A DNA stretch of 64,000 nt from Calliopum simillimum (GCA_951812925.1 OX638370.1:34653948-34717947); one strand, 5' to 3'. Counted from the stretch's first letter, positions 45,340 through 57,983 are shown. Notes: a model not told the origin generated them from the letters alone. Translations and numbers: made by a program.

Positions 45340-46552
45340 TCTTCAATGTCAATCAATTAATTAGATGAATGAAAATGCGAATATTTATTATCAAAAATGG
45401 TTTTATTGTTTTTCAAAGTATTCTTCAGCATGATTTATACACATTTGCATGCACTCAAACCAAAACGTAGTTTTTGATCGCTTCAACAGCATCTTCTGAC
45501 GACGAAAATCGTTGACCACGCATTTTTTCTTGATGTGCGGGAATAAAAAGAAGTCATTGGGTGCCAAGTCAGGGCTGTACGTCGGATGACCCATCAATTC
45601 GAAGTTTTGGCCGGTCAGTAAGGCGCTGGTTTGAGCCGATGTGTGAGAGCTCGCATTGTAATGGTGAACAATGATTCGTCTTCTATTGTTCGTTTTCGAA
45701 TTTCTCCAAAGACTTCAGGCAAACAAATTGTGGTGTACAACTCAGAATTAACCATCCTACGTTGCTCAAGCAGAATAGTCGCCACATGAGCAGTTTTGCC
45801 GAAGAAACAGGCGACCATTTGCTTCGAAGTGCTTCTTGCACGAACAACTTTCGTTGGATTTGGTTCTCTTTGAAGACCCACACGGTCGATTGCTGTTTTA
45901 TTTCGGGCTCATACGCATAGATCCATGATTCGTCATCTGTAGCAATCTTATAAACGTCTTTTGAAGCACCGCGATCGCATTTTTTCAACATTTCTTTGTA
46001 CCAATCTACACGAGCCTTTTTTGAATGATTGTCAAATTGTGCGGGATCCAACAAGAACAAACCTTTTTTACGGCCTGGTGTTCATGCAATATCGAATGTA
46101 TGCTGGTGGGAGAAATGCGCAAGGATGCTTCTATCTCACAGTATATCACATGACGATCTTGCATTATCAGTTCACGCACGGCATCAATGTCCTCTGGCAC
46201 AAGGGCCGTTTTTGGACGACCTTCACGGAAATCGTCTTTGAGCGAGCGTTGGCCACGATTGAATTCATTAAACCAGTTTTTCACAGTGCTATAGGATAAT
46301 GTTTCATCGCCATACAAAGATTTAAGTTAATCGATGCACTCTTGTCGTGATAATCCACGTCGAAAGTTGTGAAAAATGATCGCACGAAAATGTTCACGAA
46401 TTAATTCCATTTTTTTGGCCAAATTAATTTTTTCAAGTCACTGTAAACAACACAAATGATGGTCGTACGTCAAAACGTTCTGAGTACGTTTATGCTAAAA
46501 ATGTCAAACTTTCCAATGGAAATGTCAGATTGCACCTGGCAACACTTAGTGT
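45340..46552 (-). mobile_element. mariner element with decayed transposase
   Basis: The minus-strand transposase starts near 46410 and ends EYFEKQ at 45403. The right end, TTTATGCTAAAAATGTCAAA then CTGGCAACACTTAGTG, matches the ends of the short relative at 61373-62036. The left end is not clear. Confidence 0.8.
45403..46410 (-). pseudogene. mariner transposase pseudogene
   Basis: The minus strand carries, across several frames, FHNFRRGLSRQECID then a stop, STVKNWFNEFNRGQRSLKDD, REGRPKTALVPEDIDAVREL, KARVDWYKEMLKKCDRGASK, DDESWIYAYEPE, TSKQMVACFFGKTAHVATIL and YSPDLAPNDFFLFPHIKKK. There are at least three frameshifts and a stop. The second catalytic residue is Tyr (HHYN in place of HHDN), so it would be inactive even without frame damage. 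Confidence 0.9.
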
Positions 46553-46589
46553 TGCCTAGGCCAGAAATATATATAGCAGCCTACGTAAT

Positions 46590-46800
46590 CAATATATATT
46601 TGGTCAAACGAAATCGGTTCTGTCCCTGTTTATATATAGAAAATTTTTAAATTTTTTTTAAAAGTGGGCAGTGCCACGCCCTTACATGGAAAATACTCTC
46701 TCAAAGCCAAGCTGCGGGATATTACTAAGAAACGATAATATGACCTTTATATTTTTAAGTGGACGGTGCAACGCCGCTAAATGAAAACTAGGCTTATCCC
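46590..46800 (+). repeat. dispersed repeat family R1, copy 3 (partial)
   Basis: GTCAAACGAAATCGGTTCTG and TCCCTGTTT, then AAGTGGGCAGTGCCACGCCC and GTGGACGGTGCAACGCC, match 8190-8480 in order and orientation, with the middle shortened. It abuts the end of the mariner. Confidence 0.65.
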
Positions 46801-48930
46801 TAAAAAAGGAAAATAAAACCTCTTGGAAGGATAACAAAACTTTTGATTTCATAGTGGCAGTAACACTCACCTATATACAAGATGTAAACTAAGAGGTGAA
46901 GAGGGCGCCTTGACTAAGAAAAAATTGCACCCGGGGGGTTACTTAAATGTGGAGTTTTACGGAAAAATTGATATTCTGACTTTTGTATGAGACAGGTTCC
47001 ATTAACATAATATACATATTATAATTTTTTTCTTTTTTTCCAAATTCTCGTTAAATTTTCTTTAAATTGATAGTACATTTTTAATATCAATTTTTTGATT
47101 TGAGACCAAAAAAAAAAAAAATACTCAAGTTTCGGCCACAAGCTAAACTCTAGTATAGTATAAAAAAAAAAAAAGTGGTTGTAGCAGGATGAAGCAGAGA
47201 GAGTTCGTTTCCTACATTTCTTGATGTCCAATGTTGAAAAAAGAATCAGTCAAACATAGCATTTAAGTGGCTAGATTCACTATCAAGCCAGGCAGGTGGT
47301 TGAGGTGAAAACTTTATCAAACCAAAAAAGAAGTAACAGTTAGCACTCCAATGAAACTTGCAAAATCTTTCAACCCATTTATTGCCTTTGCATTTCCCTT
47401 AACTTTCGCCAAATAAAACATCAAAGGACCGGATCCTTTAAGTTAACTGTAGCTCGTAACTTACTTTAACGTTTAAAAAGAAGTAAAACTTAAACGCTGC
47501 GTTTTCTTTCTTCAAAATGCTTTTATGCGCTTAATTAAACTTAAAAGGAAAAAAGCACTAGACTTCTTTCTTTGAGATTTTTGTGTAAAGTTTTACAATT
47601 TTTTTCCAAGTTTTTTTTCTTTTGCAACTCGCTTCCTGTGCGGTGCATGGTGCAGCTTCAAGAGCAACTTTTCAGGTGTAAAAAACGTGTTAAGAAGCAG
47701 CAGCCGACGACGACGACGTCACCAAGAGGCAGCAAGGTTCACAATAAATGCAAAGTGTTTGTGTACGACGACGACGACGACAATGACAACGCACCGCTGC
47801 ACAACAAGCAACCCATTCATTCCCAAACAACCTACAGTCGATGTCTCTCCCTCCTCCCCCCTTCGAACCTAATAGAACCGTAAGGTTGCGTTGCGCTGTG
47901 TTTCTTCGCTGCTTGTGTGATGTGAATGACATTTTGAATGTTTTGTGGCATATTTTTTGGCGCAACGACGAAGGGGTTTTTTTCTTTCGTTTTTTTTTTT
48001 TTTATTAGCGTAGCCACAGCAGCACTAGCGCGCTGGCAACAACTGACAACGTCAACTCTCCTGTACCGAGAGCAGCTTTTTCTGCTACTAAATAAATGTT
48101 GTTGTGTACGTGACGTGGTTGGCAAATAGTTGCGGTGCCTTTATTACCATGGTGTCATATGTTATGCCATGCAGCAGCGTCGCAAGAGGGGGTGGTTGCA
48201 AAAAACAAAAATTAAAAATAAAAATAAAAAAACAGGGAAAATATACGAGGTGAATATTTAAAACCATTAAGAAAGCTCTTAAGTTTTATGGCCTCATTTT
48301 TTAGATATTTAAGACGAATTTTCTCAAGTGGTGCTTTTTGCCACCTAGAAAATTGAACGTTAGGGTTGGCGCGCTGTTTTATGTGTATTATTTCTGAATG
48401 CAAAATAATAGGGGAAAAATCATGCTGTGAATGAAACCTTAATAACTTAACGTCAGCGGGTGGCATTTCTTACGGGTAGTCTATAAATTTCTTGAATATT
48501 TTGCTTAAATTACTGCATAAATTTGAATAGAAGTAAATGTCTGACATCAATCTTAGTGATGGCTTGTTTATTCATGATTTGCGAATGGTGGAATGAGAGG
48601 GCGTACTTATAATTTAGGTAAAATTAGTAAACATTGTTACGTCAGGACATAAATAAACTAGGGCAATATGTTATGCTAAAGAGATCACAGTATTCGAATG
48701 TGGAGCATTCATACAGTACTACACAATTTTAAAAAAGATAAAGCTGCAAACTTTGAACTATCGTCAGTAACCGATAGTCAATCAGTGGAATTTCTCAAAG
48801 CCTCTGTACGTTTTAACAGCTAATAAATGCTCACTAGCAATTGACGTAGACAATTTGTGAGGATTTGGCGGCCCAGGACCATCTCAAATAATTTTTTCGG
48901 TTTCCGAAAATTGCGGTGGCGAATTCATAT
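46801..48930. other. intron with (GAC)n patches
   Basis: CGACGACGACG tracts occur at about 47706-47720 and 47766-47782. They create open frames on both strands, none with a recognisable domain. The rest is AT-rich with a T run near 47985. Confidence 0.5.
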
Positions 48931-48941
48931 GAGTGCCATAG

Positions 48942-49120
48942 CCCAGTGTGCCAGACGGATCAAATCTCCGCATTTTTTTCCGTTACTGATCCGGTGGCGG
49001 GAGAGATTCCCAAAAAAAAGCGAATCGTTTTTTTTTTTTTGGAATTTCTCCCGCAAACGGATCAGTAACGGATCCGTAACGGGTAAAAAAGCGAAGATAT
49101 GAACCGTCTGGCACACTGGG
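48942..49120. mobile_element. 179-bp MITE with CCCAGTGTGCCAGACGG ends
   Basis: CCCAGTGTGCCAGACGG at the left is exactly inverted at the right (CCGTCTGGCACACTGGG). Internal GATCCGTTACnGATCC-like words repeat. A related stretch at 49215-49310 ends TTTTTGTGCACATTGGG and carries more ACGGATCC words, so the true element may extend to there. Confidence 0.8.
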
Positions 49121-49310
49121 ATAAGCGCTTCAAAATTTTTATTTAAACACAGCATTAACATTATTAAAAGCAAATCCGTTCTGAATTTGTTTTTGATGTA
49201 CTTTACAGGTTCAAAATGGATCCGTTACCGCGGACTACGTTTTTTACCCCTTTATGAACTCGTAACGGGTTCGAAACGGATCCTCATCCGTTTTTGTGCA
49301 CATTGGGAAG

Positions 49311-52046
49311 GCTGATCGACAGCAATACTCATTCCACATTTGGAATAAAAGTTTTTTCAGAAAAGTGATTTACTATCTCAGGCAAGTCATCTCCGGGCAC
49401 AAATATTTTCAAAAATGGTCAAGAAAGAGAAGCAAATACGGTGATAGCCCGTAAAATATCATGTGAGAAGCCTTTTTAGTCACGGAGTGATCTGGAGAGG
49501 CAATTTGGGGCCTTTTAATGTCAACACGCTGTTAAGCAGCAAAAGAAATTTTAACTATTTGTGATGATTGTGCTGCTTCAAAAAAGAACAACCTGGTTGC
49601 AGAAGCTCAATAATGAAGAAATGAGATTCCACCTCGAAGCAAAGCAATAAAGACAGATTCAGGGGAGGTAAATTCGTCAGTTGGGTGTGAAGTTTCTTAG
49701 TGAAAATATCACCCCACAACAATGGGGGCTTAAAGCCTCCCCATAAGCTCTAAATTGTGACTGGATATAAAACAAAAATGATCAATTAGGTCTCAAAATC
49801 GTCCTATCCTTTGAGTTTAGCTCCACCCATAGTCGAATCCTGGATTCACCACTTTTTATGTACGTCTTTTTTTGAACTGCGAAAATTTATGAAAAATAAA
49901 TAATGCACAAATAGATATTAAAGCAATACCTACCCATAAATAAAAACCAAATTTTTACACAGAATTGTTCTCTAAAATCTGCATGACATTTCTATGAAAA
50001 AAAAAATAGGAGGAACTTTCAAAAACAAAAAAGTTACGCGTACTTAAATGCCGCTACATAGGTGCCTTGCCTAACGTTCTAACGCGTATTCTCAATTTCT
50101 GCATAAATTATGATTTGCTGTTTTGAAATGGATAGTTTGATGATGATGCAAACATTTCTTAAGAGATACGAGGATCGCCCAACTGCCGACTCAAATTAAT
50201 TAATGACGAACAAGTTGATTTTGAAGGCCTCTAACAAATAAGCGTGCTTATTATAACTCCACAGGACAAATCCAAAATGTTGGCAAATTTATTGTATAAT
50301 CAAAATATGAACACAACGGAGTTGAATTTCGCAAAAACAGCAGACAAATAATCTGGCATTTTTTATCACGCCCAGTGGTCATCAAGAAAGAAAAAAATTT
50401 TAAATGATATTTGTCACGCGCATGAAAATTGCTATTTTACAACAACAACAAGAGAATGGTGTCAGCAAAATTATACATGCAAAAATGCCCGAATAAAACA
50501 CACTACAAGCTGTTACATTCATTTAAGTGTCCTTTTCGCATTAAATTAAAATCAGCAGCTACAGTTGTTTTTGCTTTCATTTTTGTTTAATTTTTGTCAA
50601 AAAGAAAAAAAAAAACATGTGAAAAATCTCGAAATTGGGTTATTGCTGTGGGGAGTTGGAGTAGCTGCAAATGTATTTTTTAACCCAACGAACAATAAAA
50701 TGCTTTATAGCAAATCCTTTGAGCATCTGAAATGTATATTTAAGGCTTAGAACAGAGTGAGTGCTATAAGCGCAGTTGTGTTGTAACGTCAAATTCATTG
50801 TTTCACATTCGATTTTTTCTTTTACTCACCTGACTACGGTGAAAACACGAATAAACTAGGCGAATTTGTTCATTAATATGTTCCAACTTTAAGCGCGCGA
50901 AAAACTAAGGTAAGCGCTTCGCGAAAAACTTGAGTAAGCGCGACGCAAAAAAGTTCATCCAAGTTCAAACGCAGCAAGCGTATTATTGCGCCAAAACTTT
51001 TATCGCTTATATGTTGAATGGCTTTTTATAAATAAAAGCATGCGCCCATTAAGATCAAAAGCTTCGCTTGAAGCACATCTTCGCTCAATGCACCTACTCT
51101 GATCACAGCCTAATACACAAGAAGTACTTACTTACCTACCAGTTGAAAAAGTAAAGGTCGTCACAGACATTCATTCGTTCATGTAACAGTGTTGTATTTT
51201 TAATGGTGTTGCATGCATACTACTTTTTGCTCTTCTACAAAACCAGATTTCTATTTGGTAGTCAACCGGAAGAAGCAAAAAATCATCTTTGCTCCGAATT
51301 GCATTTTGACGTTTGGGAAACGAACAGTCGTAAAATCACTATAACATGTGTCAACAAGTGTCTAAAGGAAAGACGTGGAAATTATTTTATATGTTATTTC
51401 AGAAAAAAAAGTACATTTTGTACATTGTAGTGGATTGAGATTTAGAGAGTAAAAATTGCTTGCAAAAATTCCCACCTACACAGATGACTGCTCATAAAGA
51501 TAATTCAATTTTAAAAGAAAAGTTTGAACTTTTGAAATCTGGAGAAAATAAAAATTTTTAAAAAATATAACAAAAGAAAAATACTAGTTGAGTCATTCTT
51601 CTTATATTTTTTACCTCCACTCAAAGCATAACACCTCGACAAAAGCTACCCATCTTTTCGAACATCCGGGCTGCCATTAAAGCGTTGAACGAGAAGCGAA
51701 AAGTTTGCAGAAGAAACCACACGATTTTGAGACCGGATTCGGAATCAGCACCGACAAATACATCGGAAATGGTTATTTTAGTCTTTGTTTGACTTACTTA
51801 TTTTTTAATTTCCTTAGAAGATCTATGAAAATTATCTATTAACCCATTTTGCCCATAAAAAAAGAAGAAGTGCGAAGGTTTCAATTTTAAAAAGCATATA
51901 ATTTTACTCAGAAGATTTAATACTATTGATTTCAGAAACAAAAAAAAAGTGTACCCTACGTCGTTCTATTAAGATATCTTAATGAACACCGTGAAGTGGT
52001 ACACTACGACTGCGAAAAATAGTTTAGAATGTGCTAAACAACTACT
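49311..52046. other. intron, nothing recognised
   Basis: Mixed AT-rich sequence. Near 50900 there is a short GCGCGAAAAACTnAGGTAAGCGC repeat. No gene or element could be supported. Confidence 0.45.
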
Positions 52047-52048
52047 TA

Positions 52049-52935
52049 GAGTAATTTAGGGTAATGTGGTTACCTTTTTCTTTTTTACCAATTTCTACCA
52101 AAGTAATGGTAGTAGGTAAGCTTGGTCAATTTATTTGTATTAGTTATTCTATTGTTTTTACTATTTGATAATTTATGTACTAAAATATTAACATTTTCAA
52201 GCATGAGGCCAGTTAAATTGAAAGTACCTAAAAATAGCTGAAAAAGAAAAGTGTCGGGTAATGTGGCTCACCCTGCCCATTTCCTAAAGAAGTACCGTTA
52301 TTTTGTTGACTAAAAGTCGAGTAGTAATTTTTAAGATTATATTTGCTATGGAATAGCTTTATATTCTTATTAAATAATATTTTCTGGTAAGATAAACCAA
52401 ATTCATACTAACATGTGAATAAGTAAGAAGGGTTATCGAATCATACGTAAAATAGTACTCCACATTACTCAAACTCGGGTATCCTACACATGCAATTAGA
52501 TTTTTAAGGTGTAATAGTAGTCAAAGTTGATATACGGTATATAATATGGGGTAGTCCACATTACCCGAATACATCACGTTTTTGAAATAATCATTGATTA
52601 TATAAAAGAAATGTAAAATCAGACTTGCTAATGCATTTTTTCGTTTAATAATAGATCCTTAATTGCATTAGAGTTATTTGAATTTTAGAAAACTGAGTTC
52701 TGAGGTAGTAACTTAGTTATTCACCAAGTACTACAAATAAGTCAACTTGACCTCACAGCATATGCTAAGAATTTCAAACGAATAATTAGCATTAGAGAAA
52801 AGCCAAAGAGCGTAAAGAATATGTTTTTCGCTTTTTATTGTGCACAAATAACCAGAATTGTTGTGCAGTCTTTAATATGAGAAATAAAAGGGTGCACCAC
52901 ATTACCCGCATAGTCCACATTACCCTAAATTACTC
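52049..52935. mobile_element. TA-flanked element with repeated GGGTAATGTGG motif
   Basis: GAGTAATTTAGGGTAATGTG at the left, after TA, is inverted at the right (CACATTACCCTAAATTACTC then TA). The core GGGTAATGTGG recurs at 52060, 52256 (plus) and at about 52556, 52897 and 52914 (minus), with a variant near 52459. No coding sequence was seen. Confidence 0.85.
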
Positions 52936-53224
52936 TACCTAGAAGTTTGCAGGACCATTAAGATGAAAACCATGAAATTAGTAGGTACAGTAATAAACAA
53001 AAGCAACTACCGTTAATGGCGGGTAATGTTATGCATGTATACTACAATGCGAATCATACGAAATTGTTGCTACCCAAGGGGAAAAGAAGTGCTTCAAAAA
53101 CATTTCTGAAATGTTTCTTTTTCACCAATAAGCGCTTCTGCTCCGTAAGAACTATTTTTTCTTTTTAACATTGCATGTCATAGGATGTAGGCGCTCTTAA
53201 GCTTACCGCTGCCTTACTTCAGAA

Positions 53225-53300
53225 GGTAAGCGTTTTTTCAATAAAATGAAAAAAAAAAAAAAAAATTGGCAGCACCAGGATTTGAATCCGTGTGATAGAT
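53225..53300 (-). repeat. B-box plus T-run tRNA-like end
   Basis: Minus strand reads CACGGATTCAAATCCTGG, then about 10 nt, then a long T run. This is the same layout as the tRNA-like end near 2834. Confidence 0.35.
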
Positions 53301-53401
53301 AGAAAGATATTGAGGGTATTCCTTAAAACATGTGAATGCCTCGAAACCTCGTAAGCTCGTAATAGTTGTCAAAATTATTATTTTTACTTACATTTATCAT
53401 A

Positions 53402-54689
53402 GCCCAGGAAAATAAGACGAAAAAATAGCTTCTGTGCGAAAAAATTCCCAGTGGAAATTTTTCACCGGAATTGTGTTTATTTATGCATGGTCGCTAAAAT
53501 CAGTTTTTTGCAAATATCTCGCTAATGCTAACTTTTACAGAAAAATGTTGGTCTCCAATTTTGTAGCACAGCAAATTTCCAACAAAAGTACGTTAAAAGT
53601 ATTTACGTACGACTTCTAGTTTAGGAGATCACCCAATTTAAAAAGTTGCTTACAGTTATGATATGAAATACTACCTATGAGTTCATATTAAAATATCTTA
53701 CTTTTTAAATTGCAATAACTCTTCAATGAGAAGTTGTACAAACAAAATTAAAATGCCGTTTGAAAGATAATTTAATTTTCTATATACCGTACAAAATTTT
53801 TTTTTTCCAATGGCTCATGACCCTAAAAATATTCTTGAATAACCGTTAAGGCTTCGAAATTACTGGTTTTTTAAGGATATCTGCGAATTGGTAAGTACTA
53901 CGATAAAAAGTAATGGGATCAAATTTGTAGAAAATTACAAGATCTACAAAAAATAAGCGAAATATTTACACATAGAAGTAACCGTATAGAAGATAATCAA
54001 TAGAAACCGGTTTTTTGGCATTTTAAGGGTTTTTTTGGAATATCTTCTTAACGGTTACTTCTTTGTGTACACATATTGCTTTTTTTTTGTAGATCTTGTA
54101 ATTCTCTACAAATTTGATCCCATTACTTTTTATCGTAGTACTTACCAATTCGCAGATATCCTTAAAAAACCAGTAATTTCGAAGCCTTAACGGTTATTCA
54201 AGAATATTTTTAGGGTCATGAGCCATTGGAAAAAAAAAATTGTGTACGGTATATAGAAAATTAAATTATCTTTCAAACGGCATTTTAATTTTGTTTGTAC
54301 AACTTCTCATTGAAGAGATATTGCAATTTAAAAAGTAAGATATTTTAATATGAACTCATAGGTAGTATTTCATATCATAACTGTAAGCAACTTTTTAAAT
54401 TGGGTGATCTCCTAAACTAGAAGTCGTACGCAAATACTTTTAACGTACTTTTGTAGGAAATTTGCTGTGCTACAAAATTGGAGACCAACATTTTTCTGTA
54501 AAAGTTACCATTAGCGAGATATTTGCAAAAAACTGATTTTAGCGACCTTTGAGCCCGAATAACTTTTTATGCGCACACGACTTTGCAATGGACTTTTCAC
54601 AGTTTGTGTACCATGCATAAATAAAGACAATTCCGGTGAAAAATTTCCACTGGGAATTTTTTCGCAGAAAATGTCTTATTTTCCTGGGC
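53402..54689. mobile_element. 1.3-kb near-perfect palindromic element, copy 2
   Basis: Same ends (GCCCAGGAAAATAAGAC and inverse) and TA flanks as 21899-23248. The left arm lacks about 62 bp present in copy 1 between TTTATGCATG and TCGCTnAAATCAG, which accounts for the length difference. The centre is near 54015. Confidence 0.93.
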
Positions 54690-54690
54690 T

Positions 54691-55780
54691 ATCTTTAATT
54701 AAGTCAATCAATTCTAACGTCAAATTTAATTAAGTTTTAAATTATTTTAAATTAGTTGTTTTACATTGTTAAATCAAATTTATTTATTCCACATGCTATT
54801 GTAAAGTATTAAAGTGACTTATGCTGTCATTATAAGGTTCTTTGTAATCTTTAGCATAAGGATTTATATCAATTAATAATAATAAATAAATAAAATACTT
54901 AAAATACTTAAATACTCGTTAGACACGCTACACCATAGCCCTATACGATGAAGAGGTATTAAATTTTTACATATATTAAGCAAATGTTGTCTAAACGGAA
55001 TTTGACATTCGAATGCTTCCTACAGCCTTAGATAGAATCATTGTGTAATCTGTTTCAATTCAATTAAACAAAAGTAAATAAATAACAGAAAGGATAATGT
55101 AAAAGTGAAAAAAAAATATTAAAAAATTTTTGAATATAAAATATTTTAATAAGAAAAACAATAAAACAAAAAAACTAAATAAAAAAATCAACCGCGCTGG
55201 TTTCGAACCGATGTTGTTCTAACTGCAGCCTTACGTGGAATTATTGTGTAATCAATTTCAATTCATTTAAACAAAAGTAAATAAATAAGAGAAAGGAAAA
55301 TAGGGAAGTGAAATAAAAAAATGTTGTATAAAAATTATTTATATAAAAAATAAATAAGGCCGAAGCATTCAGGGTATATTCAATTTGTAGCACTATAGGC
55401 TGTTTTGTTTTGTTCAGGCCAAAGATAACACTTTTAGAGCTGATACATTAACAAATTTAAATTACGCTATTTACGGTTTTTGTTACATAACTTTAGGTAG
55501 ATTTCAAAACTATGATTTTTACACTTTTGAGCAAGGATAACTCAGGATTCTGACATAATAGAAAAAAACAAAATTCAGATTCGTAATTAGAAAGTCCCAA
55601 TCCACTATAAACGGCTATCATTTTGTTTAAACATTTTTTTTTTTTTAATCAACGAGTTGCTTTATGCTTTAAGTTACAAACATTTGACTTCGGCCAAACC
55701 TTCGGCTTATTTTGGCCGACGGTGTTTTTTTGGCCGAAACCGATTAATCGGTCGGACACTAGTCAAGACCTTTATTAGAT
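54691..55780. other. AT-rich intron with a B-box remnant and GGCCGAA words
   Basis: Minus strand near 55215-55185 reads CGGTTCGAAACCAGCGCGG then a T run, another tRNA-like end. TTCGGCC/GGCCGAA words cluster at 55370-55745. Nothing else was recognised. Confidence 0.4.
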
Positions 55781-55782
55781 AA

Positions 55783-56909
55783 CACTATGCAACAAATGAG
55801 TAAAAATTTTTTCCCCAGGGAATGCCATTATTCATTTTATATGTAAAATGGGCTGCTGATTCCGAAAATCGCATTATTATTTTTTTTTTTTCGTGTCGTT
55901 TTCGATATATCGGTCATTTTCGGTTTTCGGACCAAAAAAAAAAGATAGGTCCATTTAAATACAAATATCTCAAGAACCAATGTTTGTGTTCAAATATATT
56001 ATATGTCATATTAAAGGTAATTAAATTACCTACAAATAAAATTCACATCACTTTTTGGTTGGTTTGTTAGTTTCGGCGAAATAAATTGATTTCTAAAAAA
56101 AACATTTTTTTTTTTTTCGAAAAAATTAACAAAAAATCAAAATCAACTGCAGATTTATACACGAAGAAATAACTTTTTTATAATTTATTTTGTTTTTGTA
56201 TCATAGACTATATATTTGTGAAAAAAATAAGATACCACTTAAAAAAATCGATGGGAAAATGCAAAAGTTGTATACAATTCATTGATAAATTACTAAAATG
56301 CGTTCTTGCCTATTTTTTTCGGTTTTTTTTTAGTAAACTGTCGATAATTTGAAACTTTTTGTAAAACACATGAGAAAATCCAAAAAATTCTTAAAGTTAG
56401 CGTTAAAACAAAATACCCGTGTCTCGTCGTTTTTCTCCAGCACGTCAGATTTTTTTTTAATCGAATTTTGAAGTTTTTTAATCCACTGTACTTGAAAAAA
56501 ACAAAAATAACGCATTCTTGCGTTAAATCGATGCAAATAACTATATGATCCTTACATTTGAGGTGTATCATGTGTTCAGTAAACTTATGCAGGATATTAC
56601 GAGGAATATTTTTGTAGACAATTTTAACCCTCTAAGACCCTTACATGTGGGTCATTTTGACCCCCCCACATTTAGGTTATTTAATTACCTTTAATATGAC
56701 ATATAATAAATTTGAATACAAAAACATCAGTTCTTGAGATATTTGTATTTAAATGGAACTATTTTTTTTTTTTGGTCCGAAAACCGAAAATGACCGATAT
56801 CTCGAAAACGACACGAAATAAAAAATAATGTGATTTTCGGTATCAGCAGCCCATTTTACATATGAAATGGATAGTGGCATTCACTGGGAGATTTGGCTGT
56901 TGCATAGTG
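55783..56909. mobile_element. inverted-repeat element with TAA target duplication
   Basis: CACTATGCAACA at the left and TGTTGCATAGTG at the right are each bounded by TAA, as in PIF/Harbinger-type insertions. Arms of about 250 bp mirror each other (AAAATGGGCTGCTGAT with its inverse, TCGTGTCGTTTTCGATAT with its inverse, GGTAATTAAATTACCT with its near-inverse). The centre has no recognised coding sequence. Confidence 0.8.
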
Positions 56910-56912
56910 TAA

Positions 56913-57714
56913 TTATAATTTACAAACACCAAAGCCATTGCTTACGGAAACCCAAAGTCAATGCAATAATTTGATTACAAGATCCCTTAATTTGATTTGA
57001 GGATTAATACAAAATAAACAAATCAAAATAATTGCATTTTCTCGGTATAATTATGTATGAAATTTTGAATTTAAAATATCAAATATTCTCAAGTTATTCA
57101 ATTTATACGCGCTTTTAAGCAACAAAATCCTTGGCGGTTTTTCTTTACTCCTTTCAATGTTTCTGCGTGAGCTACACCGAAAGAAAATAAAAATTATGCA
57201 GAACCATGTCACTAGTATGTACGCAAAAAAAATACACAAAAAAAAAAAAAAACACCACTTGCCAAGTTTCCGTAATTTTTGGCTTCCCATATGTAAAGCA
57301 CTTTCTATTTGTGTAACGCAAATGAGGCTATACATAGCAAAACATATGTATAAAAGGGGGGGTGAGGTGTATGGGGTTTATGTAATTGTCGTCATATGAG
57401 TTCTCATACAGAGCAGAGTTTACAAGGCTGTATAACTCGTTAAGTTTGGATGCTTTAAAAATTCTTTTGAAGGCGAAAAGAAAAACAACTACACTGCCAC
57501 CATCCCAAAAAAATAGGATTTGTGCAGCTTTTCGTTGGAATTTTCTAATTAAGTTTTAATTCTGTTAACGAATTCTTGGGGCAAAATCTTTTTATCATCA
57601 TTTTCAAGCACAAAGGATTTATATATGAGTACATAGTTATATTTTTTTTTTTAATTTCATTTTTTAATTTCATTTTAATTGAAATGTTTTTTTTTTTCTT
57701 ATTTTTCTTTACAG
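56913..57714. other. 3' end of the giant intron
   Basis: AT-rich, with long T tracts at 57640-57710 that form the polypyrimidine tract of the 57715 acceptor. Nothing else was recognised. Confidence 0.6.
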
Positions 57715-57933
57715 AATTCCGCAGAACCTGTTTATTCACCTACAATGGCTGGTGGTCTATTCTCTATCGATCGTAAATTCTTTGAGCTGCTGGGCACTTA
57801 TGATTCAGGCTTTGATATTTGGGGTGGTGAGAATTTGGAACTGTCCTTTAAGACATGGATGTGTGGCGGTACATTGGAGATTGTGCCATGTTCGCATGTG
57901 GGGCATATCTTTAGAAAACGTTCGCCATATAAG
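57715..57933 (+). CDS. Pgant5: pgant internal exon: Gal/GalNAc-T motif
   Basis: This 219-nt exon (73 codons, phase 0 at both ends) lies between a T-rich acceptor ending ACAG and the donor GTGAGT. It reads [19 protein letters not shown], then the Gal/GalNAc-T motif [19 protein letters not shown], then [19 protein letters not shown]. The His in VGH is the metal-coordinating residue that pairs with the upstream DxH in this family. It joins the 3413-3606 exon in frame (KRHK then NSAEP) after a 54-kb intron and the 60761 exon at PYK-WRSG. All motif residues are intact, so the gene appears functional here. Confidence 0.95.
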
Positions 57934-57983
57934 GTGAGTAAACATAAATTTGATCATATATCTAAAAAAAACTAAGCAGTCTA

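Larger units (their letters stand above)
3607..57714 (+). other. giant 54-kb pgant intron hosting nested antisense genes
   Basis: The interval between two in-phase pgant exons starts GTAAGT and ends ACAG. It contains both Idgf genes on the opposite strand and most of the repeats listed here. No plus-strand coding exon of pgant could be recognised inside it. The two flanking exons encode directly adjacent parts of the catalytic domain, so no exon appears to be missing. Confidence 0.9.

Noticed and set aside
47572..47883. 103-codon open frame with an Asp run.
   Set aside because: The acidic run is a (GAC)n microsatellite and other frames on both strands are open too. No domain was seen.
56640..56670. 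GTGGGTCATTTTGACCCCCCCAC as a regulatory palindrome.
   Set aside because: It is a common short simple inverted repeat inside the TAA-flanked element, with no independent support.
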